Shown in pieces: positions 53,691 to 64,000 of a stretch of DNA of 64,000 nucleotides. Position numbers and translations under genes: made by a program. The stretch is taken from positions 2,271,001 to 2,335,000 of the forward strand of contig NZ_CP108581.1 of assembly GCF_036010665.1 (NCBI RefSeq), read 5' to 3'. Every line of letters begins with the position of its first letter. Position 1 is the stretch's first letter. Source of the DNA: Microbispora sp. NBC_01189 (GTDB taxonomy: Bacteria > Actinomycetota > Actinomycetes > Streptosporangiales > Streptosporangiaceae). Under the pieces are notes generated by a model that was not told where the DNA came from, searched no databases, and was given only the letters and a program-made list of their open reading frames with translations.

Positions 53691-54806
53691 TCAGTTGCCG
53701 TACCCGCGCATGCGGCCGGACGAGGGGACGGCGCCGGACACCAGGCCGGGGGCGGACGACACCGCGCCCGACAGGGCCGCGTCGGCGGTGACGGCCACGG
53801 AGGAGGCGACCTGGGCCGTCGTGGCGGTGGCCGTGCCGGCCCCCTGTGCCGGCACGCGCGTGGCGGTACCCGCCACCCCGACGACCGCGCGGACGCCCGC
53901 GTTCACGCGGGCCGCGGCGTCGGCGGCCGTCGTACGGGTGCCGCTCGTGAGGCCGCCGGCCGGGTCGGCGCACGGAACCAGCGTCAGCAGGCCGCCCGCG
54001 CTGCCGGCAGTCGCCGCGGCGGCGCCGTTCAGGTTGAGCAGCGCCTTGAGCCTGGCGGTGACGTCGAGCGCGGCATCGGCGTCGGCGCCCGCGGCGACGA
54101 CGGCCGCGCCTGCGGCGTCCACGGCGTCGGCGGTCCGGCCGGACGTCGTGACGACCGGCCGGCCGGCCTGGGCGGTGAGAGCCGCGGCGGCCTTCGCCTT
54201 GGCGCTCACGGCCGCGTCCACGGTGGCCGTGGCGTCGACGACCGCCTGAAGGGCGGCGCACAGGTGCGCCTCCAGGGCGGCGACCACGGTGGCGTCGACG
54301 GTGACCGTCGCGTCGGCGGCCGCGTCGGCGGCCGAGGTGGTAGTGGCGGTGGCCGCGGCGTCGGTGGCGGCGTCGGCCGCGGCGTCGACCGCGGCGTCCA
54401 CCGTGATGTCGGCGGCGATATCGGCCGCGATTGCGGCCGCCGCGTTGATCTGCGCGTTCGCCTTCGCGGTGAGAGCGGCCGTGGCCGTGCCGGCGAGGTC
54501 CGCGACCGCGACGAGGTCGGCCCGGAGCGCGGCGGTCACGTTCACCGCCACCTGGGCGGCGGCGTCGGCCTGAGCGACGGCGTTACCCGTCGCGGCGCTC
54601 GTCGTGCTGCCCGTCGTTCCGCTCCTTGTGCCGGCCACCGCGCCGGCGACCACACCGGCCCGCAGGTCGGCCAGCAGGCTCGCCACCGCCGCGACCCGGT
54701 TGTTCGTGCACTTGACCGCGCACCCCTGGGCCTGCGCCGGCGCGGCGACCATGCCGGCGACGCCGATCGCGACGGCGACGACGGCTGTCCTAACCGTTCG
54801 TTTCAT
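53691..54806 (-). CDS. Secreted Ala-rich low-complexity protein
   Basis: A 371-aa protein from ATG 54806, with a signal peptide (MKRTVRTAVVAVAIGVAGMV, cleaved near AQA-QG). The mature chain is nearly all Ala, Val, Thr, Asp and Gly, with repeated ADAA/DAAA units about 140-260 that look amphipathic and helical. A short Cys pair (CAVKC) lies just after the signal, with single cysteines at HLC and VPCAD. It is not a recognisable enzyme. It may be a surface or structural, fibre-like protein. The strong composition bias also inflates open frames on the opposite strand, which I ignore. Confidence 0.7.
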   Translation of the reverse strand: MKRTVRTAVVAVAIGVAGMVAAPAQAQGCAVKCTNNRVAAVASLLADLRAGVVAGAVAGTRSGTTGSTTSAATGNAVAQADAAAQVAVNVTAALRADLVAVADLAGTATAALTAKANAQINAAAAIAADIAADITVDAAVDAAADAATDAAATATTTSAADAAADATVTVDATVVAALEAHLCAALQAVVDATATVDAAVSAKAKAAAALTAQAGRPVVTTSGRTADAVDAAGAAVVAAGADADAALDVTARLKALLNLNGAAAATAGSAGGLLTLVPCADPAGGLTSGTRTTAADAAARVNAGVRAVVGVAGTATRVPAQGAGTATATTAQVASSVAVTADAALSGAVSSAPGLVSGAVPSSGRMRGYGN

Positions 54807-55223
54807 TTGACTTGCCCCCGGTTCATATTCCTTTTCACGAGAGTGGGAATGACGAACCCAAGAACCCCCGTGCGTCGGCGGGCACGCCGACAAAGACGTC
54901 GGCATTTCTATCACCAGGGTTCACGGCGGAAGGCCCGGTGAGGTGGGGGATCCAGCCCGGACGACGCGCCGGAAAAGTCGAGATATCGAGCATCGGACGA
55001 CCACTTCACGGTCGCCCCAATCCCCGCGCAGCAGAAAGCTGCGGTAAACACCACGCCCGGTGGCGGCGGGGAATTTTTCCGCGCGCTTTTGGCGACGCGC
55101 GCGTGGCGTCCGTGACAACCGCTGCCTGGCGCCCCCGGCGGGCGCCGGACCGCAACCCCTGGGACCCCCTGTTCTCGACCGGCCGCTATCGCGACATATC
55201 TCGTTAAGAGTTACGCTGTCGAG
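54807..55223. other. Divergent intergenic region
   Basis: There is no gene in 417 bp. It carries the start region of the Ala-rich gene on the left. On the right is the DUF1707 promoter: a -10 TACGCT at 55212-55217, and a partial dyad ATCGCGACATATCTCG just upstream. Confidence 0.45.
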
Positions 55224-55793
55224 GTGACCTACCTCACCCCGTACGCGGGCGACGACCCCGCGCAGCGCGCCTCCGACGCGGACCGCGACAGGATCGCGGC
55301 CGTGCTCGGCGAGGCGCTGGCCACCGGCCGCCTGACGAGCCTCGAACACGCCGACAGGCTCGACGCCGTCTACCACGCCGTGACGCTGGGCGAACTCGTG
55401 CCACTGATCAGGGATCTGCCGGACGTGTCCGGCCAGGCGTCCGCGCTCCCCACCGACCGGCTCCGGATCGCGGCGGTGTTCAGCAAGATCATACGGCGCG
55501 GGCGCTGGATCGCCGGGCGGCACACCGAGCTCACCGCGGTCTTCGGAGCGCTGATCGTGAACCTCGACGAGGCGGTCCTGCCCGGCCGGGAGTTGACGCT
55601 TGAGGTGAACTCGTTCTGCGGCAAGATCATCATCACCGTTCCCCCGAACGCCAGGGTGATCGACCAGGGCGGCACGGTGTTCTCCAAGCGCGCGATCAGT
55701 GGTGGGGACGGCGCCGAGGACGGCCCGCTGATCCGCCTCACCGGCAACGCGCGCTTCGGCAAGATCGTGGTGTCCCGGGGGATGCGCCGCTGA
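55224..55793 (+). CDS. DUF1707 / LiaF-like protein
   Basis: A 189-aa protein with an N-terminal DUF1707 motif (RASDADRDRIAAVLGEALAT, GRLTSLEHADRLDAVYHAVT). The C-terminal part is like the LiaF/cell-wall-active antibiotics response domain (FGALIVNLDEAV, GKIIITVPPNARV). There is no membrane span. Members are linked to envelope stress but their action is unclear. GTG 55224 lies 7 bases past the -10, indicating leaderless mRNA. The plsX gene starts 17 bp after its stop. Confidence 0.88.
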   Translation: MTYLTPYAGDDPAQRASDADRDRIAAVLGEALATGRLTSLEHADRLDAVYHAVTLGELVPLIRDLPDVSGQASALPTDRLRIAAVFSKIIRRGRWIAGRHTELTAVFGALIVNLDEAVLPGRELTLEVNSFCGKIIITVPPNARVIDQGGTVFSKRAISGGDGAEDGPLIRLTGNARFGKIVVSRGMRR

Positions 55794-55810
55794 CGGCCTA
55801 CGATTCGGCC

Positions 55811-56839
55811 ATGCAACCCACCGGCCGTGCGCTGCCCGTGGCCCTGGACGCCATGGGCGGCGACCACGCGCCCGGCGAGATCGTCGCGGGAGCCGTGCGG
55901 GCGGTGCGCGAACGCGGCGTGCCCGTCGTGCTCGTCGGCCATCCCCGCGTGCTCTACCAGGAGCTGGCCGGGCACGACGCGGTCACCGAGATCCCCATCG
56001 TCCGCGCCGATGAGGCGCTGGCGATGAACGAGGGGGCGCTGGCGAGCCTGCGGCGCCCACGGTCCAGCATCGCCGTCGCGTGTCATCTCGTCCGGCGCGG
56101 CGACGCCTGCGCGGTGGTGTCCGCCGGTTCGACCGCCGGCGTCGTCGCCACCGGGCGGCTGCGCCTGCGGGCCCAGCAGGGCGTCGTACGGCCCGCCATC
56201 GCGGTCGGCCTGCCGACGCTCCCCCAGCCCACCGTGTTGCTCGACGCGGGGGCCACGGCGGACGCCAAGCCGGAGATGCTGGTGCAGTTCGCCCACCTCG
56301 GGGTGGCGTACGCGGAGGCCGTGCTCGACACGCGGCGCCCGCGCGTCGGCCTGCTCACGATCGGAGCCGAGGCCGAGAAGGGCAACAAGCTCGCCAAACG
56401 CGCGCACGAGCTGCTCGCCGCCACCCCCGGCATCGACTTCGTCGGCAACGTCGAGGGGCACGACCTGCTCACCGGGAGGGCCGACGTCGTCGTCACCGAC
56501 GGGTTCACCGGCAACGTCGCGCTGAAGACGGTGGAGGGCACCGTACGGTATGCCTTCGACCAGTTCCGGGAGGCGATCGCGGACAGCCGCCTGGCCCGGA
56601 TCGGCGGGATGCTGCAACGGGCCCGGCTGCGCGAGCTGGCCGGCCGGCTCGACCCCGAGGCGCACGGCGGGGCCGTGCTGCTCGGGCTCAACGGCACGGT
56701 GGTGATCGCCCACGGCTCGTCGCGGGCCCGCGGCGTGGCCGCCGCCTGCGAGCTCGCCGCCCGCCTGTCGGCCCAGGGGGTCGTCGCCAGGATCGGCGAT
56801 CGGATCGCCTCGGGCAACCGGTCGCACCGCCGCCGCTGA
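55811..56839 (+). CDS. plsX: Phosphate acyltransferase PlsX
   Basis: A 342-aa enzyme that converts acyl-ACP to acyl phosphate, the first step of phospholipid synthesis in bacteria with PlsY. Motifs include VALDAMGGDHAPGEIVAGA, SAGSTAGVVATGRL and DGFTGNVALKTVEG. It is separate from the usual rpmF-acpP surroundings. It probably shares a transcript with the DUF1707 gene. A run of 12-bp tandem repeats follows its stop. Confidence 0.94.
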   Translation: MQPTGRALPVALDAMGGDHAPGEIVAGAVRAVRERGVPVVLVGHPRVLYQELAGHDAVTEIPIVRADEALAMNEGALASLRRPRSSIAVACHLVRRGDACAVVSAGSTAGVVATGRLRLRAQQGVVRPAIAVGLPTLPQPTVLLDAGATADAKPEMLVQFAHLGVAYAEAVLDTRRPRVGLLTIGAEAEKGNKLAKRAHELLAATPGIDFVGNVEGHDLLTGRADVVVTDGFTGNVALKTVEGTVRYAFDQFREAIADSRLARIGGMLQRARLRELAGRLDPEAHGGAVLLGLNGTVVIAHGSSRARGVAAACELAARLSAQGVVARIGDRIASGNRSHRRR

Positions 56840-56841
56840 CC

Positions 56842-56913
56842 GTACAGGCGGCCGTACAGGCGGCCGTACAGGCGGCCGTGCGGGCGGCCGTGCGGGCGGC
56901 CGTGCGGGCGAGC
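56842..56913 (+). repeat. Six 12-bp tandem repeats between plsX and argS
   Basis: Three copies of GTACAGGCGGCC (56842-56877) are followed by two copies of GTGCGGGCGGCC and a last variant GTGCGGGCGAGC (to 56913). All contain a GGCGGCC core. The block begins 2 bp after the plsX stop and lies 71 bp before argS. It is not CRISPR-like, since there are no spacers. It could vary in copy number by slippage. Confidence 0.85.
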
Positions 56914-56984
56914 AGCGAGGTGGCAGCGGGGTGGCCGCCGATTATGGCAGGCGGGCGCGAGTCGCGCGCCGATAAGCTTGACGC

Positions 56985-58706
56985 ATGACCGATCCGCAGC
57001 TCGTGCTCACCGAGCGGGTCCGGCAGGCGCTGGGCTCCGCCTTCGGCTCGGAGTACGCCACCGAAGACCCGCTGATCAGGCCCTCCCAGTTCGCCGACTA
57101 CCAGGCGAACGTCGCGCTCAGCCTGGCCAAGCGGCTCCGACGTGCGCCGCGGGAGGTCGCCCAGGCCATCGCCGGCCACCTCGACACCTCCGACGTGAGC
57201 GTCGAGGTCAGCGGGCCCGGGTTCCTCAACCTGATGCTGCGCGACGGCTGGATCGCCGAGCAGGCCGGGGAGCGGCTGCTCGACGACCGCCTCGGCGTGC
57301 CGCAGTCGGCGCCGCAGACCGTGATCGTCGACTACTCGGCGCCGAACGCCGCCAAGGAGATGCACGTCGGTCACCTGCGCACCACGATCGTCGGCGACAC
57401 CCTCGCGCGCACCCACGAGCACGTCGGCAACCAGGTGATCCGGCAGAACCACCTCGGCGACTGGGGCACGCAGTTCGGCATGCTCATCGAGCACCTCCTC
57501 GACATCGGCGAGGAGCGGGCGCTCGGCATGCTGGCCGCCGGCGACGGCAACGCCTTCTACCAGGCGGCGCGGCACAAGTTCGACAACGACTCCGAGTTCC
57601 AGCAGCGGTCCCGCGGCCGGGTGCCGCTGCTGCAGGGCGGCGACCCGGAGACCCTGCGCCTGTGGCGCGAGTTCGTCGACTACAGCAACCGCTACTTCAC
57701 CAAGGTCTACCGGACGCTCGGCGTCACGCTGACCGACGACGACATCGCGGGCGAGAGCAAGTACAACCCGATGCTCGCCGACGTCTGCGACGAGCTCGAG
57801 CGCATGGGTGTGGCCGAGCTGAGCGAGGGCGCGCTGTGCGTGTTCCCGCCCGGCTTCACCGGCCGCGACGACCAGCCGCTGCCGCTCATCGTCCGCAAGA
57901 GCGACGGCGGGTACGGCTACGCCACGACCGACCTCGCCGCGATCCGCTACCGGGTCCGCGACCTCAAGGCCGACCGCGTCCTGTACGTCGTGGGCGCGAC
58001 CCAGTCGCTGCACTTCCAGATGGTCTTCGCGGCGGCCCGGATGGCCGGCTGGCTGCACGACGAGGTCAGGGCGGAGCACGTCCAGATCGGCAGCGTGCTC
58101 GGCAGCGACGGCAAGATGTTCAAGACCCGCAGCGGCGAGTCGGTCAAGCTCACCGGCCTCCTCGAAGAGGCCGTCGTCCGGGCCGAGGCGGTCATCGCCG
58201 ACCGCGGGTACGAGCCGGAGGCCCGGCGGCAGATCGCCCGCCAGGTCGGCATGAGCGCCGTCAAGTACGCCGACCTGTCGGTCAGCCACGACAGCGAGTA
58301 CGTCTTCGACTTCGACCGCATGCTCGCGCTGACCGGCAACACGGGGCCGTATCTCCAGTACGCCACGGCCCGCATCCGGTCGATCTTCCGCAACGGCGGG
58401 ATCGACCCGGATTCGGTCACCGGACCGATCGTGCTGGGCCACCCGGCCGAGCGGGCGCTGGCGCTGCAGCTGCTCGGCTTCGGCACGATCGTCGCCGCCG
58501 TCGCCGACCTGTCCGAGCCGCACCGGCTGTGCAACTACCTGTTCGACCTCGCGCAGGCGTTCACCTCGTTCTACGAGGGCTGCCCGGTCCTCAAGGCCGA
58601 GGACGAGTCCGTACGGCAGTCGCGCCTGGCCCTGTCGGCGCTCACGCTGCGCGTGCTGCTGCGCGGCCTCGACCTGCTCGGCATCGAAGTGCCCGAGCGG
58701 ATGTGA
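56985..58706 (+). CDS. argS: Arginyl-tRNA synthetase
   Basis: A 573-aa class I synthetase. The HIGH-type motif is MHVGHLRTT after SAPNAAKE, and the KMSKS position is filled by GKMFKTRSG, as in many ArgRS. The N-terminal Add1 domain (1-100) binds the tRNA D-loop, and the C-terminal anticodon-binding domain ends at the terminus. Full length for the family. It is preceded by the 12-bp repeat block. It charges tRNA-Arg in the cytoplasm. Confidence 0.97.
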   Translation: MTDPQLVLTERVRQALGSAFGSEYATEDPLIRPSQFADYQANVALSLAKRLRRAPREVAQAIAGHLDTSDVSVEVSGPGFLNLMLRDGWIAEQAGERLLDDRLGVPQSAPQTVIVDYSAPNAAKEMHVGHLRTTIVGDTLARTHEHVGNQVIRQNHLGDWGTQFGMLIEHLLDIGEERALGMLAAGDGNAFYQAARHKFDNDSEFQQRSRGRVPLLQGGDPETLRLWREFVDYSNRYFTKVYRTLGVTLTDDDIAGESKYNPMLADVCDELERMGVAELSEGALCVFPPGFTGRDDQPLPLIVRKSDGGYGYATTDLAAIRYRVRDLKADRVLYVVGATQSLHFQMVFAAARMAGWLHDEVRAEHVQIGSVLGSDGKMFKTRSGESVKLTGLLEEAVVRAEAVIADRGYEPEARRQIARQVGMSAVKYADLSVSHDSEYVFDFDRMLALTGNTGPYLQYATARIRSIFRNGGIDPDSVTGPIVLGHPAERALALQLLGFGTIVAAVADLSEPHRLCNYLFDLAQAFTSFYEGCPVLKAEDESVRQSRLALSALTLRVLLRGLDLLGIEVPERM

Positions 58707-58815
58707 GCGGCGTGCCCGAACCCGCTCCGGCGTGCCTAACCCCTTGTCAGCGCGCCGAGCGTCTAGTCTGGCGCGGGCAAGGGAGTGCCAGCCGATCCCT
58801 CGGGGAGCGTTCCGC

Positions 58816-60135
58816 GTGAGCATGGATCTGACCACGAGCCCGGACCCCGGAAACGTGGCCGACGCCACGGAGTTGCACCGCTACGCCGAAGCGCTGCTCG
58901 TCAGCCTGGCGGCCGACGGGACCACGCCCGAGCTGCCGCCGGGCGTCACGGACGTGCCGGGCTACTGGCTCGCGCCGGCCGTCGAGACCCTCGTGCTGAT
59001 CCTGTCGGGCGGGGACGCGCTGGAGCCGCTGGCCCTCGCCTCCCAGCTCGACGAGCGGCGCACCGCCCTGTTCCTGTGCCTCGCCCTCGCCGTCTGCGGC
59101 CAGGGCGACCGCATCCACGCGTCCTGGCTCGGCACCGCCTTCGGCGACCTCTCCGAGGAGCGTCCGGTGGCCCCCGGCCAGCGGGCCCTGTGGCTCGCCG
59201 CCGCGCGGGGGGCGTACGGGCCGGTCGGAAAGATCTTCGTGCTGCGCAGGCTGGACGCGGCCGACGTGCCGGCCGGCGACGACCGCTGGCTGAAGGCCAT
59301 CGTGCCCGGCCCGCCCGAGACGTCGGTGCCCCCGTCGCTGGAGCCGTTCCCCGAACTGGCGAAGGTCGCCGAGATCGAGCGCTCCCTGCGGGCGTCGGTG
59401 ACGCTGCAGCGCCTCCGTGAGCGCTGCGACGCGATCACCACCACCCGGCGGCCCGGCGAGGTGACCAAGGTCGTACGCGGCACCGTGTGGGCCGACGACG
59501 AGCCGCTGGCCGTGCTCCGCGCGTTGATCGGGCAGGGCGGCCCCGACGGGCCGCTGAGCTCGCTCACCGGCCATCTGCTGGAGGACCTGCGCCCCGACGC
59601 CGATCCGCACCTGGCCGCACTCGCCCTGCACGTCGCGGCGCCCGCCGTACGGGCCGCCGCCGAGGCGCTCGTCGACGTGGTGCGCGAGCCCCCGCCGGAC
59701 GCGCTGGACGTGCCGATCCTCGGCTATGCGGTACGGCTCCGGCCGGAGGGCCCGGACCAGGAGTCGATGGCGGCGGCCGAGCAGCGCCTCGTCACCGAGT
59801 GCGTGCCCAAGCGTGGCCGGCCCTGGCCGGCGTTCCTGCTCCTGGTCCTCGCCGCCGCCGTCTTCGCCTGGGGTTTCGTGGTCAACCCGCCGCTGGCCCT
59901 CGGCGGCCTAGTGATCGCCGCGGTGGGTGGGCACCTGCTGTGGCGGCACCGCATCCAGGAACACTCGGACGTGCGGTACGTTCAGTCGCGGGCCGGAAAG
60001 CTCGGCGACCTCGCCGACAAGGCCGTCTGGGCCCTGCACGAGTACGCGAGGGAGTCCGAGGAGCGGGCCTCCGTCGCCGCCCGCGACCTGACGGAGATCA
60101 CCACCATCCTGCGCCGGGGCCCACGGGCCGCCTGA
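58816..60135 (+). CDS. Hypothetical membrane protein downstream of argS
   Basis: A 439-aa protein from GTG 58816 (ATG 58822 is also possible), with a GGGGAGCG Shine-Dalgarno. It is mostly helical and soluble (about 1-330). Two membrane spans follow near residues 343-362 (AFLLLVLAAAVFAWGFVV) and 365-380 (LALGGLVIAAVGGHLLW). The tail is charged and helical (KLGDLADKAVWALHEYARES, then SVAARDLTEITTILRRG), perhaps a coiled coil. I do not recognise a family. It is a stand-alone gene with a terminator downstream. Confidence 0.7.
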   Translation: MSMDLTTSPDPGNVADATELHRYAEALLVSLAADGTTPELPPGVTDVPGYWLAPAVETLVLILSGGDALEPLALASQLDERRTALFLCLALAVCGQGDRIHASWLGTAFGDLSEERPVAPGQRALWLAAARGAYGPVGKIFVLRRLDAADVPAGDDRWLKAIVPGPPETSVPPSLEPFPELAKVAEIERSLRASVTLQRLRERCDAITTTRRPGEVTKVVRGTVWADDEPLAVLRALIGQGGPDGPLSSLTGHLLEDLRPDADPHLAALALHVAAPAVRAAAEALVDVVREPPPDALDVPILGYAVRLRPEGPDQESMAAAEQRLVTECVPKRGRPWPAFLLLVLAAAVFAWGFVVNPPLALGGLVIAAVGGHLLWRHRIQEHSDVRYVQSRAGKLGDLADKAVWALHEYARESEERASVAARDLTEITTILRRGPRAA

Positions 60136-60157
60136 CGCCGTTCCGCCGTACGACCGA

Positions 60158-60188
60158 GGGGCCCTCTCCCATGGCGGGAGAGGGCCCC
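60158..60188. terminator. Bidirectional intrinsic terminator
   Basis: GGGGCCCTCTCCC (60158-60170) pairs perfectly with GGGAGAGGGCCCC (60176-60188) around a 5-base loop, followed by TTT on the plus strand. It lies between the membrane protein gene (plus) and sepF (minus). Confidence 0.85.
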
Positions 60189-60214
60189 TTTCGGTCACAT
60201 GCACGGGCGCCGGT

Positions 60215-60598
60215 TCAGGCGCTGGAGACCTCCACGTTCGCGGGGGTGATCAGGAACACCTTGTCCGCGATCCGCTCGATGCGGCCCTCACAGCCGTAGG
60301 CGAGGCCCGCGGCGAAGTCGACCATGCGGGTGGCCTCCGCGGTCGACATGCCCGCCACGTCCATCACCACGGTGTGGCCCTCACGGAAGTGCCGGCCGAT
60401 CGTCAGGGCGTCGTCGTACTTGTGCGGGCGGACCATCACGATGTGGGCAGGGTCGGCATTGGGCTGCCAACGCTTGGCGGCACGCTCGGCCGCCGGCATC
60501 CAGTCGTCCTCGTACTCGTCCTCGTCGGTGTAGGCCTCGTCGTACTGCTCTGCCCCACCCAGGCCAAGGTAGCTTGCCACCTTGCGCACAGCCCCCAT
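60215..60598 (-). CDS. sepF: Cell division protein SepF
   Basis: A 127-aa SepF. An N-terminal amphipathic helix binds the membrane (MGAVRKVASYLGLGG). An acidic linker follows (DEAYTDEDEYEDDW). The core beta/alpha domain begins IVMVRPHKYDDALTIGRHFR and includes VVMDVAGMSTAEATRMVDFA and GCEGRIERIADKVFLITP. SepF tethers FtsZ to the membrane. It is shorter than many actinobacterial SepF proteins, and actinobacteria often carry SepF-like paralogues, so it may be one of these. Two exact 15-bp repeats precede its start. Confidence 0.85.
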   Translation of the reverse strand: MGAVRKVASYLGLGGAEQYDEAYTDEDEYEDDWMPAAERAAKRWQPNADPAHIVMVRPHKYDDALTIGRHFREGHTVVMDVAGMSTAEATRMVDFAAGLAYGCEGRIERIADKVFLITPANVEVSSA

Positions 60599-60600
60599 CG

Positions 60601-60630
60601 GCTTGTCCTTTTCCGGCTTGTCCTTTTCCG
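60601..60630 (-). repeat. Duplicated Shine-Dalgarno block upstream of sepF
   Basis: GCTTGTCCTTTTCCG occurs twice exactly at 60601-60615 and 60616-60630. On the minus strand each unit contains AAAAGGAC, a Shine-Dalgarno-like sequence; the proximal copy sits correctly for ATG 60598. A partial third copy follows at 60631-60638. Confidence 0.75.
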
Positions 60631-60638
60631 GGCTTGTC

Positions 60639-61319
60639 CCAGCACATGGGACCGTAATCGACGATTCAGCGATCCCCCACCGACACGCCCGGCCGTTTAA
60701 GGGTTGTTGGCTGGATTATGTAGAGGCCGAGTGCGTATGTCTTCATCGTCAATTCTGTTTCAGCCCTTCCAGGGTAACTCTCGAACCCGCCTACCCCACG
60801 GAACCCTTCGCAAACATTTTTTCCGGTCATCAGGAAGGACGTCGTTCCCTCAGTAGATCACAACGAACGCCGCCGATGAAGGGTTCCGGAAATAAGATCT
60901 TGCTGGTAGAGCCGCCGTGGACGGATGCCGGAGACACGAATCGAACCTCCGGCGAAGATGATCGAATTGTGTGACGCACGCCTCGTCCGCGGGCCGGGAA
61001 TTCGCATTTCGAAAACATTTGCGAGAGTGATCGCGGGCGTCCGCACCGCCGGAGGCGCAGCCCAGGGCCGGCTGGACGGCTGCCGCTGGGAGATCCTCGA
61101 TGGTGGTGTCAGCCTCGGAGCCGACGACGCATTGCCACACGAAGAGTTAGAGGCTCACAGACGCCCATAGGTTCCCGGATGACGCGAACTTCCCGTCTCC
61201 GCCTCATCCAGCCCCGGCCCTTCCGATGCGCAGGGCAAGCAGGAGGCGGGGCGGGGCAACCGGGAGGGCAGGCCGAGCGGTCCAGGGCACAGAGGCCGTG
61301 GCGCAGAGATTCTGGGCAC
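60639..61319. other. Gene-free region between sepF and the rRNA operon
   Basis: There is no convincing gene in about 680 bp. The sequence is less GC-rich than the genes around it, mainly at 60700-60910. A stem GCCGGAG/CTCCGGC on the minus strand encloses GTTCGATTC (about 60928-60954), resembling a tRNA T-arm, but no tRNA can be built around it. The sepF promoter should lie at the left end. Confidence 0.45.
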
Positions 61320-61356
61320 AAAAAAAAGGGGGGCCATCCCAACGGGATGGCCCCCC
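61320..61356 (-). terminator. rRNA operon intrinsic terminator
   Basis: GGGGGGCCATCCC (61328-61340) pairs with GGGATGGCCCCCC (61344-61356) across AAC, and on the minus strand is followed by a run of eight U. This is a textbook intrinsic terminator, placed just after 5S. Confidence 0.95.
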
Positions 61357-61368
61357 TCAAAAGATTGT

Positions 61369-61486
61369 CCGGCGGCGTCCTACTCTCCCACACCGTCCCC
61401 GGTGCAGTACCATCGGCGCTGGCGGGCTTAACTTCCGGGTTCGGAATGTAACCGGGTGTTTCCCCACCGCTATAACCGCCGTAACC
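61369..61486 (-). rRNA. rrf: 5S ribosomal RNA
   Basis: The minus strand reads GGTTACGGCGGTTATAGCGG at the 5' end, with the conserved CCCGGTTACATTCCGAACCC and GGAAGTTAAGCCCGCCAGCG blocks, and ends GGGAGAGTAGGACGCCGCC. It lies about 90 bp downstream of 23S in the standard order, read leftwards. Ends are placed by eye. Confidence 0.95.
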
Positions 61487-61579
61487 CCATGAAACACACA
61501 ACCACCCGCACACACACTCAACGTGCCGTGCGGCTCTGGTTGCTGTCTCTGAGATCACATAGTGAACGCGAGCATAATA

Positions 61580-64000
<2,421 letters not shown>

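Noticed and set aside
56842..56913. CRISPR array
   Set aside because: The 12-bp repeats are contiguous with no spacers and there are no cas genes in the window.
60925..60960. tRNA-like T-arm (GTTCGATTC inside a GCCGGAG/CTCCGGC stem)
   Set aside because: No acceptor, D or anticodon arms can be built around it; it is only a hairpin or a decayed fragment.

Overview
The window comes from a high-GC actinomycete chromosome. GC-rich codon use, many GTG and TTG starts, leaderless promoters, a solo GroEL with a CIRCE-type operator, DUF2530/DUF3027/DUF3263 genes, SepF, a bacterial XPB helicase and LexA boxes of the TCGAAC-N4-GTTCGA type all point that way. A member of Streptosporangiales or a close relative is my best guess; this is inference, because no 16S sequence lies in the window.

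Layout. 1-5 kb: a truncated XRE/ImmA regulator-protease, an orphan OmpR-type response regulator behind L-2-hydroxyglutarate oxidase, an SOS-box gene, a CBS protein and a surface beta-propeller-like protein. 5-8.5 kb: a lone TnpB nuclease gene (IS605 family, no TnpA) next to a broken SDR gene, then a FAD monooxygenase with a divergent PadR regulator. 8.5-21.5 kb: accessory and regulatory genes. They include an unusual HTH-membrane-substrate-binding-VWA fusion, an aldo/keto reductase, ThpR, MarR with an MFS pump, AraC with a VOC protein, TetR with a membrane protein, an NCS2 purine permease, and a GntR-TetR double-HTH regulator divergent from a second FAD monooxygenase. 21.5-32 kb: a conserved actinobacterial block of sacsin-like ATPase, DUF3027, MFS, cold-shock-domain protein, WYL/helicase-associated protein and XPB helicase. 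32-35 kb: a HelD-like ATPase and a GNAT. 35-40 kb: groEL, cspA, metO and metM, with a clear SAM-I riboswitch ahead of metM, then an ECF sigma factor. 40-44 kb: otsA and otsB flanking two tandem secreted four-cysteine paralogues, plus DUF3263. 44-51 kb: a SAM hydrolase family gene and a five-gene oligopeptide ABC operon. 51-56 kb: TagGH-like exporter, PEBP protein, an SOS-box mini-gene resembling a DUF222 N-terminus, an Ala-rich secreted protein and DUF1707. 56-60.6 kb: plsX, argS, a membrane protein and sepF. 61.3-64 kb: 5S and partial 23S rRNA reading leftwards, with an intrinsic terminator.

How genes work together. The gene usually labelled threonine synthase (37945-39213) sits under a SAM riboswitch and is followed by a Gly-Gly-terminated sulfur carrier. 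That context fits the MetM/MetO route from O-phosphohomoserine to homocysteine far better than threonine synthesis. Several regulator/target pairs (PadR, MarR, TetR, GntR-TetR) carry visible operators. Two genes 50 kb apart carry LexA boxes. The strongest candidates for new biology are the HTH-SBP-VWA transmembrane fusion with its coupled small membrane protein, the double-HTH regulator with three matching operators, the two SOS-box small genes and the secreted pair inside the trehalose locus.
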